Source of the DNA: Acidobacteriota bacterium
GTDB lineage: Bacteria; Acidobacteriota; Terriglobia; Terriglobales; Acidobacteriaceae
Direction of reading: 5' to 3'
DNA length: 60,749 nt
Assembly: GCA_021780075.1 (NCBI GenBank)
Contig: JAJXZL010000016.1
Location: forward strand, 1-60,749
Shown here: piece by piece, positions 23,998-35,381 of the stretch
How the letters are laid out: every line of letters begins with the position of its first letter
Numbering within the stretch: position 1 is the first letter of the stretch
Notes under the pieces: model-generated
Told to the model about the DNA's origin: nothing
What the model saw: the letters and a program-made list of their open reading frames with translations, nothing else
The model's database searches: none
Translations under genes and position numbers: made by a program

Positions 23998-25104
23998 ATG
24001 ACGAACGAACCCATTCCCAATCTGGTGGCATTTGATGAGGCTGCCCTCGACCAGGCCTTCGCCGCATTGGAGCGTCAGGCCCGTGACGGCGCTTCCGCGC
24101 TCTCATCTCCTGAAGCAGTTGAGGCTTTTCGTTTACAGTGGCTCGGCCGCAAGCAGGGCCTGCTCAAGGATGTCTCTGACCGCTGGCTCAAAGCCGCGTC
24201 GCCCGCCGCCAAAAAGCCCGTAGGCGAGCGCTTCAAGGTTCTCAAGGCCCTCGTCGAAACTCTCCTCGACGCCGCTCTGGGCGCAGGTCCCAGTGACGCC
24301 GCCCTCGCCGCCGAAGCCATCGACATCACGCTGCCCGGCACCCGCCGCCTCACCGGCGCAGAGCACCCCATCACCCGCACGCTCAATGAAATCGTCTCCG
24401 TCTTCGCCGCGCTCGGCTACTCCATCGGCGTCGGCCCCGAGGTTGAAACCGACTTCTACAACTTCGAGTGCATGAACTTCCCACCCGGCCACCCTGCCCG
24501 CGACACCCAGGACACCCTCGTCGTCGCCGGCCAGGAGCGCCGCGCCCAGCGTGACCGCCTCCTCCTGCGCACCCACACCTCGCCCGTGCAGATGCGCACC
24601 ATGGAGCAGCAACCACCCCCCGTCCGCATCGTCATTCCCGGCAAAGTCCACCGCAACGACGCCCAGGACGCCACCCACTCGCCCATCTTTCATCAAGTCG
24701 AGGGCCTCTGCGTCGACACCAACATCACCTTCAGCGACCTCAAGGGCACGCTCGACCACGCCATGAAGGCGCTCTTCGGCTCGTCCGTCAAAACGCGCTT
24801 CTTCCCGTCGTTCTTCCCATTCACTGAGCCCAGCGCCGACGTGCAGATCAGTTGCATCTTCTGTGGAGGCAAGGGCTGCCGCAAGTGCAAGCACTCTGGC
24901 TGGATTGAGTTGCTCGGCTGCGGCATGGTGGACCCCGCCGTCTTCGCCTTCGCCGCAGAAAAGCAGCCCGCCTACGACCCAAAGAAAATCTCCGGCTTTG
25001 CCTTCGGCATGGGCGTCGAACGCATCGCCATGATGAAGTACGGCATCAGCGAAATCGGCCAGTTCTACGCGGGAGACATGCGCTTTTTGAGCCAGTTCGC
25101 ATAA
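23998..25104 (+). CDS. pheS: phenylalanine-tRNA ligase alpha subunit
   Basis: A 368-residue class II synthetase catalytic subunit. The N-terminal coiled coil (about 1-100) contacts tRNA; motif 2 is at about 195-225 (RTHTSPVQMRTME...VRIVIPGKVHRND), the Phe pocket is in FHQVEGLCVD and FFPFTEPSADV, and motif 3 is FGMGVERIAMMKYGI near the end. With PheT it forms the alpha2beta2 enzyme that charges tRNA-Phe. A C-x-x-C pair, CIFCGGKGCRKCKHSGW, sits in the usual place. The gene is normally contiguous with pheT, but here an unrelated ORF and about 690 bases separate them. Confidence 0.96.
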   Translation: MTNEPIPNLVAFDEAALDQAFAALERQARDGASALSSPEAVEAFRLQWLGRKQGLLKDVSDRWLKAASPAAKKPVGERFKVLKALVETLLDAALGAGPSDAALAAEAIDITLPGTRRLTGAEHPITRTLNEIVSVFAALGYSIGVGPEVETDFYNFECMNFPPGHPARDTQDTLVVAGQERRAQRDRLLLRTHTSPVQMRTMEQQPPPVRIVIPGKVHRNDAQDATHSPIFHQVEGLCVDTNITFSDLKGTLDHAMKALFGSSVKTRFFPSFFPFTEPSADVQISCIFCGGKGCRKCKHSGWIELLGCGMVDPAVFAFAAEKQPAYDPKKISGFAFGMGVERIAMMKYGISEIGQFYAGDMRFLSQFA

Positions 25105-25166
25105 GGAATATGTGGAGAGGATTACGATCTTAGATCTCTGAGAGTGTCCGCGAAGACGAGGTTTGC

Positions 25167-25745
25167 ATGGGACGTTGGATCATTCGCATCTGGGTCAGTG
25201 TTGTGGTGTTCTGGTTCCAGATGTTCATTGCTGGATTGGTACTCGCCTCGCTCGTGCACCTTTCTCTTCGACTGGGACTCTTCCCCTTGAGGCAGTGGAT
25301 TCGAGATCATGATTTATTGACGATGTTTCTGCTGGGTGTTTGTACAGGTCTGCCTGTCTTGGATTCACGATTTACGGGCCGAGGCTGGTTCAAGTCGAAA
25401 AGTGGCCTTACCTATGAGGGATTCAAGCTGGAGGAGATCAAGCGGTGGATGTGGCTATTCATCAGCCCAGTGCTTATCTTGGGAGTAATGGTGTGGGTCG
25501 AGACGCAAGATGGAATGGGCACTCTTTCCGGCGCAACATTCTCGAGCTTTTACCACGAGCTTCTCATGCCAAATTGTTCCAGCGGGGGGCTGCTCCGATA
25601 TCGCGGAGACACCACATGCAGTATGAATTTTCTGACTGTTGGAACTTGGCTGGCGTCTGTTGGTTACTCATTGGTGCCGGCCATCCGCAGTCGTGGCGCG
25701 ATGGTCTTACGTACTAAGCGAAGCACCGAAGGAAATGTTGCCTGA
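25167..25745 (+). CDS. unknown membrane protein inserted between pheS and pheT
   Basis: A 192-residue protein with about four TM helices (about 5-32, 48-64, 88-110 and 153-172) and a central loop with two cysteines (PNCSSGGLLRYRGDTTC). I recognise no family. Its DNA is clearly poorer in GC (roughly half) than pheS and pheT, and its codon use is different (frequent TTG, ATT, GGA), suggesting acquisition from elsewhere. No ribosome binding site stands out before the ATG; TTTGC precedes it. It has the same orientation as the flanking genes, so pheT must be read through it or from an internal promoter. Possible alternatives: a lineage-specific host gene of unusual composition. Confidence 0.6.
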   Translation: MGRWIIRIWVSVVVFWFQMFIAGLVLASLVHLSLRLGLFPLRQWIRDHDLLTMFLLGVCTGLPVLDSRFTGRGWFKSKSGLTYEGFKLEEIKRWMWLFISPVLILGVMVWVETQDGMGTLSGATFSSFYHELLMPNCSSGGLLRYRGDTTCSMNFLTVGTWLASVGYSLVPAIRSRGAMVLRTKRSTEGNVA

Positions 25746-25793
25746 GGCTGACAAGTCCCCAGAAGGCTCGATGACAATGAAAGTAGATCCAAA

Positions 25794-27905
25794 ATGAAGA
25801 TCCTTACGAATTGGCTTAGGGCTTATCTTCCGCCTCTCCCCGTCGACGACGCACAACTCGCCGAAGACCTCACCCTGCGCGGCATCGCCGTCGAAGGCAT
25901 TTATGACCTCGGCACCGGCAACGGCTCGCTCTACGAGATGGACATCACCACCAACCGCGTCGATGCCATGAACCACTACGGCATCGCCCGCGAGGCCGCC
26001 GCCATCTACGGCGTCGCGCTGCTCCCACTCAACACGGAACTTCCAAAGCACTCGCCGTCCGCGAAGGACTTCTCCGTGAAGATCGAAGCCGAAGACGCCT
26101 GCGGCCGCTTCACCGCGCGCGTGCTGCGCAACATCACCATCGGCGACTCGCGCGACTGGTTCCCCGGCGCTGAAGTCGATACCTATTTCAAGCTCCTTGA
26201 GCAGAAGAAAATCTCCAACGCCGTTGATGCAACTAACTTCGCATGGCTCGCCATGGGCCAGCCCACGCACGCCTTTGACCTCGACAAGATCGAGGGCGGC
26301 ATCATCGTGCGCCGCGCCCGCAAAGGCGAAAAGCTCAAGACCCTCGACGGTATCGAGCGCACGCTCGACCCCGAAGACCTCGTCGTCGCCGACCATGCGA
26401 AGCCGCTCGCGCTTGCCGGCGTCATGGGCGGCTGGGACACGATGATTACGCCCGACACAAAGAATGTGCTCGTCGAGGCCGCGTGGTTCGAGCCCATGGC
26501 CGTGCGCCGCACCGCGCGCCGCCACGGCCTGCACACGGACGCCAGCCACCGTTTCGAGCGCGGCGCAGACTTCGCCGCCGCTCCTGTCGCTTCGGCCATC
26601 GTCAGCGGCATCCTGCTGGCCAACGGCGGCTTCATCGAGGGCGACCTCGTCGACGTGCGCGTGCCCGCCATGGAAGCCCGCACCGCCGCGCGCAAGCCCG
26701 TCGCTCTGGCGCTCAGCGAAGTTCGCCGCATCCTCGGCACCACCATCGACAAGGACGGCATCACCGCCGCCACCGTTGAAAACGTGCTCACTGCGCTCGG
26801 CTGCTCGCTCGCCGCGCAGGGCGCACACGACGCAGCATGGCAGGTCACGCTGCCCAGTTGGCGTCTGGACATCGAGCGCGAAATCGACCTCATTGAAGAA
26901 GTCGCTCGTGTCTATGGCTACAACCGTTTTGCCAACACACTGCCTGCCTTTGGCGGAGGCGTCACCGCGCTGCCCTGGGCACAGGCCGAGTCCGCAGTGC
27001 GCGACACGCTTCGTGCCGCCGGCTTTCACGAGGCCATCGCCAGCACCTTCTGTTCCGCTGCTGAAGCCGCGCTGACCGCGCCGCAGCCCGGCCAGTCCGT
27101 TCCGCTCGGCAACCCGCTCAGTGAAGAGGCAGGCATGCTCCGTCCCTCGCTCGTTCCCGGCATGTTGTCGATGATTGCCGGCAATCTTCATCGAGACGTC
27201 AGCGACGTGCGCCTCTTCGAGCTCGGCACCGTCTTCAGCGGCACCACTGAAAAAGTGGACGAGCGCCCTGCGCTTGCCTTTGGCGCAGTCGGCAGCCTGC
27301 CGCAGCAGAGCCCGCTGCATCCCGCGCGCCTCATCGAGTTCCACGATCTCAAGGGCGTTGTTGAACAGCTTCTCGCCCGCTTCCAAACGCGCGCCGTCTA
27401 CTTTGACCGCTTCCCGCCGGAGGCCGGGCTCATGCCTGCGTGGCTCCATCCTTATCGTGCGGCGCGTGTCACCGCAGAAGGTGCAACCGTCGGCTGGTTT
27501 GGCCAGTTGCATCCTGCCGAGGCTGCCGCGCGCAAGCTCAAGGATCCGGTCCTCGTTGGCGAACTCTATGTCGACCGCCTTTACAAGCTGCCGCTGCGCA
27601 AGCCCGCCGCGCGCGAAATCTCGCGCTTCCAGCCCGTACGCCGCGATTTTTCGCTGATTCTTGATGAAAGCCTCACATGGGAAGTCATTGACCAGACGCT
27701 GGCCGCTTTGCAGATTCCCGAATTGGTCGAGTGGCGCGTGCGCGAGGTCTTTCGCGATAAGCGGATTGGCGCGCGCGACTATTCCCTGCTGCTCGGCGTC
27801 ACGTTCCAGGCCTCTGACCGCACATTGCGGGAAGAGGAGTTGCAGAGCTTTCATGCGCAGGTGGTCGCCGCTGTTGGCAAGACAGGCGCACGCCTGCGCA
27901 CTTAG
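25794..27905 (+). CDS. pheT: phenylalanine-tRNA ligase beta subunit, short form
   Basis: A 703-residue PheT, about 90 shorter than the E. coli protein. After the first 38 residues (B1) the sequence goes straight to GSLYEMDITTNRVDAMNHYG, so the EMAP-like tRNA-binding OB domain (B2, about 110 residues) is missing. The editing domain B3/B4 (about 110-300, with NFAWLAMGQPTHAFDLDKI), B5 (about 305-390), the catalytic-like core (390-600) and the C-terminal anticodon-binding ferredoxin domain (QPVRRDFSLILDES, about 610-703) are present. Some lineages naturally lack B2. It pairs with PheS, whose gene lies upstream across the inserted ORF. Start at 25794, matching the family N-terminus MKILTNWLRAY. 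Confidence 0.95.
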   Translation: MKILTNWLRAYLPPLPVDDAQLAEDLTLRGIAVEGIYDLGTGNGSLYEMDITTNRVDAMNHYGIAREAAAIYGVALLPLNTELPKHSPSAKDFSVKIEAEDACGRFTARVLRNITIGDSRDWFPGAEVDTYFKLLEQKKISNAVDATNFAWLAMGQPTHAFDLDKIEGGIIVRRARKGEKLKTLDGIERTLDPEDLVVADHAKPLALAGVMGGWDTMITPDTKNVLVEAAWFEPMAVRRTARRHGLHTDASHRFERGADFAAAPVASAIVSGILLANGGFIEGDLVDVRVPAMEARTAARKPVALALSEVRRILGTTIDKDGITAATVENVLTALGCSLAAQGAHDAAWQVTLPSWRLDIEREIDLIEEVARVYGYNRFANTLPAFGGGVTALPWAQAESAVRDTLRAAGFHEAIASTFCSAAEAALTAPQPGQSVPLGNPLSEEAGMLRPSLVPGMLSMIAGNLHRDVSDVRLFELGTVFSGTTEKVDERPALAFGAVGSLPQQSPLHPARLIEFHDLKGVVEQLLARFQTRAVYFDRFPPEAGLMPAWLHPYRAARVTAEGATVGWFGQLHPAEAAARKLKDPVLVGELYVDRLYKLPLRKPAAREISRFQPVRRDFSLILDESLTWEVIDQTLAALQIPELVEWRVREVFRDKRIGARDYSLLLGVTFQASDRTLREEELQSFHAQVVAAVGKTGARLRT

Positions 27906-27970
27906 TGGCTCCAGCGGCCATTTCTGGCGCTATACTTGCACGGGTAGACGCGCGTGCGGAGGTCGATTTC

Positions 27971-28309
27971 ATGTCGCAGACATTCTGGGAATCAGAAGTG
28001 GAAGAAAAGCCGAAGCGGGCGCAAAAGCCCGCCGAAGAGCCTGAAGATTCAGAAGCTCTGGCTCTGAGCGCCGACGATTTTTCCGCACTGGAAGAGCGCA
28101 TCCGTCGTGCGGTTGAGCTGGTCAAGCGCGAGCGGCAGGCCCGCGTTGCCGCCGAAGAGCGCGCTGCCCAGGCTGAGGCGCAGCTCACCGGGCAGGGCCC
28201 GGTGGTCGACAAACTCAAAGAGGAAGTCCGCGCGCTGCGTGCTGAGCGCGATCATGTCCGTCAGCGTGTCGAGCGGCTGCTTGCCCAGCTTGATGCACTT
28301 GAACTGTGA
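27971..28309 (+). CDS. small coiled-coil protein, ZapB-like, next to zapA
   Basis: A 112-residue acidic/charged protein. Residues about 40-112 form a continuous coiled coil (ALEERIRRAVELVKRERQAR ... LKEEVRALRAERDHVRQRVE), with leucines in heptad positions. The start is MSQTFWESEVEE at 27971 after GAGG; the frame is open further up to 27905. It lies 8 bases before zapA, so co-expression is likely. Position and architecture suggest a FtsZ-ring accessory protein of the ZapB kind, but sequence similarity to E. coli ZapB cannot be judged by eye; the role is inference. Confidence 0.65.
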   Translation: MSQTFWESEVEEKPKRAQKPAEEPEDSEALALSADDFSALEERIRRAVELVKRERQARVAAEERAAQAEAQLTGQGPVVDKLKEEVRALRAERDHVRQRVERLLAQLDALEL

Positions 28310-28317
28310 GGTCGTCC

Positions 28318-28632
28318 ATGGCTGAAAAGAAACGCGGCAAGGCCGCCGGTTACACCACTGTCACAATCTACGACCAGACCTATCACCTCACCGGGCAGGA
28401 TTCGGATCACATCCGCCACCTGGCCGAACAAGTAGACGCCAAGATGCGCGCCGTCGCCGCGCAGGGCCGCACCGTGGACTCGCTCCGCGTAGCCGTGCTG
28501 GCCGCGCTCAACTTTGCCGATGAACTTGCGCAATCCTCTGGAACCAGCGCAAGCCAGGGACACGCGCGCGCCGTCAGTCTGCGCGGCCTGCTCGATGAAG
28601 TTCTCGAAGAAGAGCGCAAAACCGGATCGTAG
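28318..28632 (+). CDS. zapA: cell division protein ZapA
   Basis: A 104-residue protein. The N-terminal globular part has VTIYDQTYHLTGQDSDHIRHLAEQVDAKM, the ZapA signature, followed by TVDSLRVAVLAALNFADEL and a C-terminal helix ending EEERKTGS. ZapA bridges FtsZ filaments at midcell. The ATG at 28318 follows GAGG; GTG at 28306 is possible. It is the second gene of a pair with a coiled-coil protein, and it is followed by 6S RNA, the same arrangement as zapA-ssrS in many bacteria. Confidence 0.88.
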   Translation: MAEKKRGKAAGYTTVTIYDQTYHLTGQDSDHIRHLAEQVDAKMRAVAAQGRTVDSLRVAVLAALNFADELAQSSGTSASQGHARAVSLRGLLDEVLEEERKTGS

Positions 28633-28747
28633 CTGAGCCGGCATGCAGCCGTTTCGCGCTGCGCCTGTGCCTCTTTTCTGCTTGTGCAAGGCCTTCTTGA
28701 ACCAGCAGGTGCGTCATCTATCACATCGCGCCTGCTCCGCACAAGAC

Positions 28748-28776
28748 TTGCAATTCCCAGCCAGTACCCATACCAT
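28748..28776 (+). promoter_or_regulatory. promoter of 6S RNA
   Basis: TTGCAA (28748-28753), 17 bases, TACCAT (28771-28776). The predicted start of transcription, about 7 bases later, coincides with the beginning of the closing stem of the 6S RNA at 28783. Confidence 0.65.
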
Positions 28777-28782
28777 CCGCAT

Positions 28783-28976
28783 TAGAAACCGGCCTGCAAA
28801 GCAGGTGGGTGATCCACGCTGGTTGAACCAACATTCAATGAACAGGGGCTCAACTCGACAATCGGTTCTGTGTGCCGTGTCCGCCAGTCCGGAATGCCTA
28901 ATGAACCGCGGAGAGCTCCACCGTCTTAGGACGGGTTCACCGGCGCATCCCTCACGGCCCAGTGGGCCGGATTCTA
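28783..28976 (+). ncRNA. ssrS: 6S RNA (regulator of sigma-70 RNA polymerase)
   Basis: About 194 bases in the gap between zapA and lgt fold into one long hairpin. The ends pair as TAGAA/TTCTA and CCGGCC/GGCCGG, then CGCTGGT/ACCGGCG and GAACC/GGTTC, leaving a central open region of more than 80 bases. A small CCGTC-TTAG-GACGG hairpin sits on the 3' side, and the apical part TCCGCCAGTCCGGAATGCCT resembles the E. coli 6S segment around GGUCCGUCCGAGAAGCCUUA. The place directly after zapA and the promoter at the right distance agree. 6S RNA mimics an open promoter and holds sigma-70 polymerase in stationary phase. I did not run a covariance model. Confidence 0.85.
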
Positions 28977-29011
28977 CCCTTCCCGTAGCCTGAGAAGATA
29001 TCCTTTCCCCA

Positions 29012-29848
29012 GTGCACCCAATCTTCTTCCACATCGGCCCTGTCCTCATTCCTGCTTACGGCGCCATGGCCGCGCTTGGCGTGTTGCTCGCGCTCGGCCT
29101 CGCGCAGCGCACGGCCCACATCGCCGGCATGCATCCCAATCAGATATGGAACCTCTGCATCATCGCGCTCTTCGCCGCGATTGCCGGCTCACGGCTCCTG
29201 CTCGTCATCGTCAACTGGACCGTTGTGAGCAGTCATCCCGCGTGGCTGCTTGGCCTGGCCATGATTCATCATCCGCTGCTGGCTGGCGCGAGCGCGCTGC
29301 TGGCCATCACAGCCGCTGCGTTCTATGCGCGCAGGCAGCGGATGCCGCTCGCCGGCACGGCAGATACGCTCGCCGCACCGCTGGCTCTCTTTCTTGCCTT
29401 TGAGCAAATCGGCGAATTGCTCGCCGGTTCCGACTACGGCACTGAAACCTCCGTGCGCTGGGCCATCACCTATACCAGCCCGCTGGCCGCGCGCTGGGGC
29501 GGAACCCCGCTCGGCATTCCCGTTCATCCCGTGCAGGCTTACGCCGCGCTGGCTTTTCTCACCCTCTCCATCTCGCTTCTCATGGTCTTGCCTCATCGCC
29601 GCCAGCAGGGCGATATCGCCGGGCTCTGGCTGATGGGCGCCGGCATCGTGATTTATTTCACTGAGATTTGGCGCGACACGGAAGGGCGCGGCTCCTTCCT
29701 GCACGGCGCGCTGGACGGCCCGCAACTCGCCGCCATCGCGCTGGTGCTCGCCAGCGCAATGGTCCTGCGCCAGCGCAAGGCCGCAGCCATCGCCGTAAAT
29801 GTCGCAACCGTCGAAACCTCCCATCCAATCGAGGCTCCACATGCCTGA
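29012..29848 (+). CDS. Lgt-like prolipoprotein diacylglyceryl transferase homologue, divergent active site
   Basis: A 278-residue protein with seven or more TM helices that aligns with Lgt: FHIGPVLIPAYGAMAALG at the start, AGSRLLLVIVNW for the GGRIGYVLFY helix, HPVQAY for HPSQLYE and IYFTEIWRDTEGRG for the C-terminal EFFR region. The central signature GRLGNFxNxELxG, including the essential Arg (R143 in E. coli), is replaced by AFEQIGELLAGSDYG, and the essential HGG histidine is only approximately matched by IHHPLL. True Lgt adds diacylglycerol to the lipobox cysteine. This may be a paralogue with another substrate or an inactive one. The start is GTG at 29012; the last 8 bases overlap rluD. 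Confidence 0.75.
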   Translation: MHPIFFHIGPVLIPAYGAMAALGVLLALGLAQRTAHIAGMHPNQIWNLCIIALFAAIAGSRLLLVIVNWTVVSSHPAWLLGLAMIHHPLLAGASALLAITAAAFYARRQRMPLAGTADTLAAPLALFLAFEQIGELLAGSDYGTETSVRWAITYTSPLAARWGGTPLGIPVHPVQAYAALAFLTLSISLLMVLPHRRQQGDIAGLWLMGAGIVIYFTEIWRDTEGRGSFLHGALDGPQLAAIALVLASAMVLRQRKAAAIAVNVATVETSHPIEAPHA

Positions 29849-30887
29849 ACAGCGCACCATTGCCGTGCCGCCTGAAGCCGCGGGCCAGCGCCTCGATCAA
29901 TTCCTCGCCACGCAGATTGAGGGCGTCAGCCGCTCCCGCGTGCAGCTACTTCTCGAACAGGGCGACGTGCTCGTAGACGGCCTGCGTCCCAAGGCATCGC
30001 TCAAGCTGCGCGGAGGCGAGCAGATTGTCGTCACCGGCGAGCCGCATCCTGCGCCCCTCCACGCAACGCCCGAAGATATTCCGCTCGACGTCGTGTATGA
30101 AGATAAGGACCTCGCTGTCATCAACAAGCCTGCCGGAATGATGGTCCACGCCGGCGCGGGGCAAAGCGAAGACGAGCGCAGCCGCGGCACGCTGGTCAAC
30201 GCGCTCCTCTATCGCTTTAAGGCGCTCTCGTCCACCGGCGGCGAACTGCGCCCCGGCATTGTCCATCGCCTCGACAAGGACACCAGCGGCCTCATTATCG
30301 TGGCAAAAAACGACGCTGCCCACGCCGCGCTGGCCGAACTGTTCTCCACTCGCCAGATCAGCAAGACCTATATCGCGCTGGTGCAGGGCGCCCTGGAGCG
30401 CCAGCGGGGAACCATCAACGCCGACGTGGGCCGCGATCCCGTGCGCCGCACCCGCATGACCACCCGCGCTACCGAAAACTCCCGCACTGCCGTCTCTCAC
30501 TATGAAGTGGTCCGCCGCATCGAAACCCGCTTTGGCAAGTTCACTCTGGTGCGCGTGCGCATTGAAACCGGCCGCACGCACCAGATCCGCGTCCACATGG
30601 CGTCCATCGGTCATCCGGTCGTGGGCGACACGCTCTACGGCGCTGCCGGCCAGTTGACTGACCAGGTCGCTGCGCAGGCCGCACAGTCCAAAGCCGCCCG
30701 CCGCAAAGCAGAGCCGGAGCGCCTGAAACTGGGACGCAATTTTCTCCATGCCGCGCGGCTGGAGTTTGAACACCCCATCACCGGTAAGTTGTTGCAGCTT
30801 GAGGCGCCCCTGCCGCGGGAACTGGAAGCGTTCCTCGGCCGCCTTGAATCTTCCCAGTCAGGCAATGCCCCAAAAGCGTCAAACTGA
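29841..30887 (+). CDS. rluD: 23S rRNA pseudouridine synthase (RluD family)
   Basis: A 348-residue enzyme. An S4 RNA-binding domain (about 5-65, RLDQFLATQIEGVSRSRVQL) precedes the RluA/RluD catalytic domain (about 80-320), whose motif HRLDKDTSGLIIVAKN contains the catalytic Asp145; GRTHQIRVHMA and HPVVGDTLYG follow. RluD makes pseudouridines in helix 69 of 23S rRNA. The start at 29841 follows GAGG and overlaps the end of lgt by 8 bases, implying translational coupling. RluA-family members are easily confused, so the exact target sites are not certain. Confidence 0.88.
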   Translation: MPEQRTIAVPPEAAGQRLDQFLATQIEGVSRSRVQLLLEQGDVLVDGLRPKASLKLRGGEQIVVTGEPHPAPLHATPEDIPLDVVYEDKDLAVINKPAGMMVHAGAGQSEDERSRGTLVNALLYRFKALSSTGGELRPGIVHRLDKDTSGLIIVAKNDAAHAALAELFSTRQISKTYIALVQGALERQRGTINADVGRDPVRRTRMTTRATENSRTAVSHYEVVRRIETRFGKFTLVRVRIETGRTHQIRVHMASIGHPVVGDTLYGAAGQLTDQVAAQAAQSKAARRKAEPERLKLGRNFLHAARLEFEHPITGKLLQLEAPLPRELEAFLGRLESSQSGNAPKASN

Positions 30888-30928
30888 CTGGTCGGCAGGC
30901 AGCGCAAGATTGATAAAATGAGGGAACC

Positions 30929-31924
30929 ATGAACAGACTGTTGTTTAGCCTGGTACTTGCGGCGGCTGCGCCTGTCGCCACACTGCAAGCGCAGCAACCC
31001 GCGCCGCCCGCCGCGCAACTGCCCGCGCAAGCGCCCGCCGTGCAGCAACCCGTGACCGCGCAGGCGGATCAGGCTGCCGATAACGCGCCTGTCATTCGCG
31101 TCGGCGTCAACGAGGTCAACCTCATCTTTACGGTGACCGACAAGCACGGCCACTACATCCCCAACCTCAAGCAGAGCGACTTTGCCCTGCTCGACGATCA
31201 GAAGGCGCCGGAGCGCATTACCTCTTTCCGCCAGCAGATCAATCTGCCCCTGCGCGTCGGCATCGTCATTGACGCCAGCACCTCCATCCGCACGCGCTTT
31301 CAGTTTGAGCAGCAGTCCGCCATTGAGTTCCTGCTTGAAGTCCTCAAGTCCCGCAGCGACCGCGCCTTTGTCATGGGCTTTGACGTCACACCCAACGTCA
31401 CGCAGGACTGGACCAACAACCTCGACGGCCTTGAGACCGGAATCAACCGCCTGCGCCCCGGCGGCGGCACCGCGCTCTTTGACGCCGTCTACACCGCATG
31501 CCGCGATAAGCTGCTCGACGAGTCGCGCGGACAGGAGCCCGTGCGCAAGGCCATGATCCTGCTCTCCGACGGCGACGACAACCAGAGCCGCGTTCGCCCC
31601 GACGAAGCCATCAAGATGTGCCAGCGCGCCGAGACCATCATCTACGCCATCAGCACCAACTGGACCCCCAGTCGAGGCAAGGGCGATCAGGTGCTGACCG
31701 AAATGGCCGAGCAGACAGGTGGCCAGGTCTTCTTCCCGCCTTCGGTCGAGGAAGTCTCCAACAGCTTTAAAAGCATTGAAGAGGAATTGCGCAGCCAGTA
31801 CGCTCTCACCTACGCGCCCGCCGACTTCAAATACGATGGCGCATTCCGCACCATCTATCTCTACTGCAACGACCGCCGCTACAAGGCGCGAACGAGAAAA
31901 GGCTACTTCGCCCCGCGGCAGTAG
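30929..31924 (+). CDS. secreted VWFA-related protein of the acidobacterial type
   Basis: A 331-residue protein: signal peptide (about 1-22, ending LQAQQ), a Pro/Ala/Gln-rich linker (25-50), an N-terminal beta domain (VNLIFTVTDKHGHYIPNL...FALLDDQ) and a von Willebrand factor A domain (about 108-310). The MIDAS is D115-A-S117-T-S119 (DASTS), with T in GGGTALFDAV and D in LLSDGDDN as further ligands. This matches the family TIGR03436 (acidobacterial VWFA-related), usually present in many copies per genome; ligand unknown. It is monocistronic and ends in a strong terminator shared with the convergent ligA. Confidence 0.88.
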   Translation: MNRLLFSLVLAAAAPVATLQAQQPAPPAAQLPAQAPAVQQPVTAQADQAADNAPVIRVGVNEVNLIFTVTDKHGHYIPNLKQSDFALLDDQKAPERITSFRQQINLPLRVGIVIDASTSIRTRFQFEQQSAIEFLLEVLKSRSDRAFVMGFDVTPNVTQDWTNNLDGLETGINRLRPGGGTALFDAVYTACRDKLLDESRGQEPVRKAMILLSDGDDNQSRVRPDEAIKMCQRAETIIYAISTNWTPSRGKGDQVLTEMAEQTGGQVFFPPSVEEVSNSFKSIEEELRSQYALTYAPADFKYDGAFRTIYLYCNDRRYKARTRKGYFAPRQ

Positions 31925-31944
31925 TGGATCATCGCGTAGCGCAT

Positions 31945-31983
31945 GCAACGAAGCCGGCCTCAGTGGCCGGCTTCGTTGCTTTT
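31945..31983. terminator. terminator between VWFA gene and ligA
   Basis: GCAACGAAGCCGGCC and GGCCGGCTTCGTTGC form a perfect 15-bp stem around TCAGT, followed by TTTT on the plus strand. Confidence 0.9.
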
Positions 31984-32018
31984 CAGCAATTGCAAAATCA
32001 GTGCAATCCGCGCCGCGC

Positions 32019-35311
<3,293 letters not shown>

Positions 35312-35381
35312 GCAACCACTCCCCGCATCAGCGAAGACCAGCTACAGTCCGGCGGGATGAGCGCATTGGGCTGTCGCACCG

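Noticed and set aside
25707..27854. 715-codon open frame antisense to pheT
   Set aside because: Same reason: high GC third positions on the sense strand keep the opposite frame open; pheT is unambiguous.
30635..31948. 437-codon open frame antisense to rluD and the VWFA gene
   Set aside because: It crosses two well-supported genes and an intergenic gap and shows no protein features.
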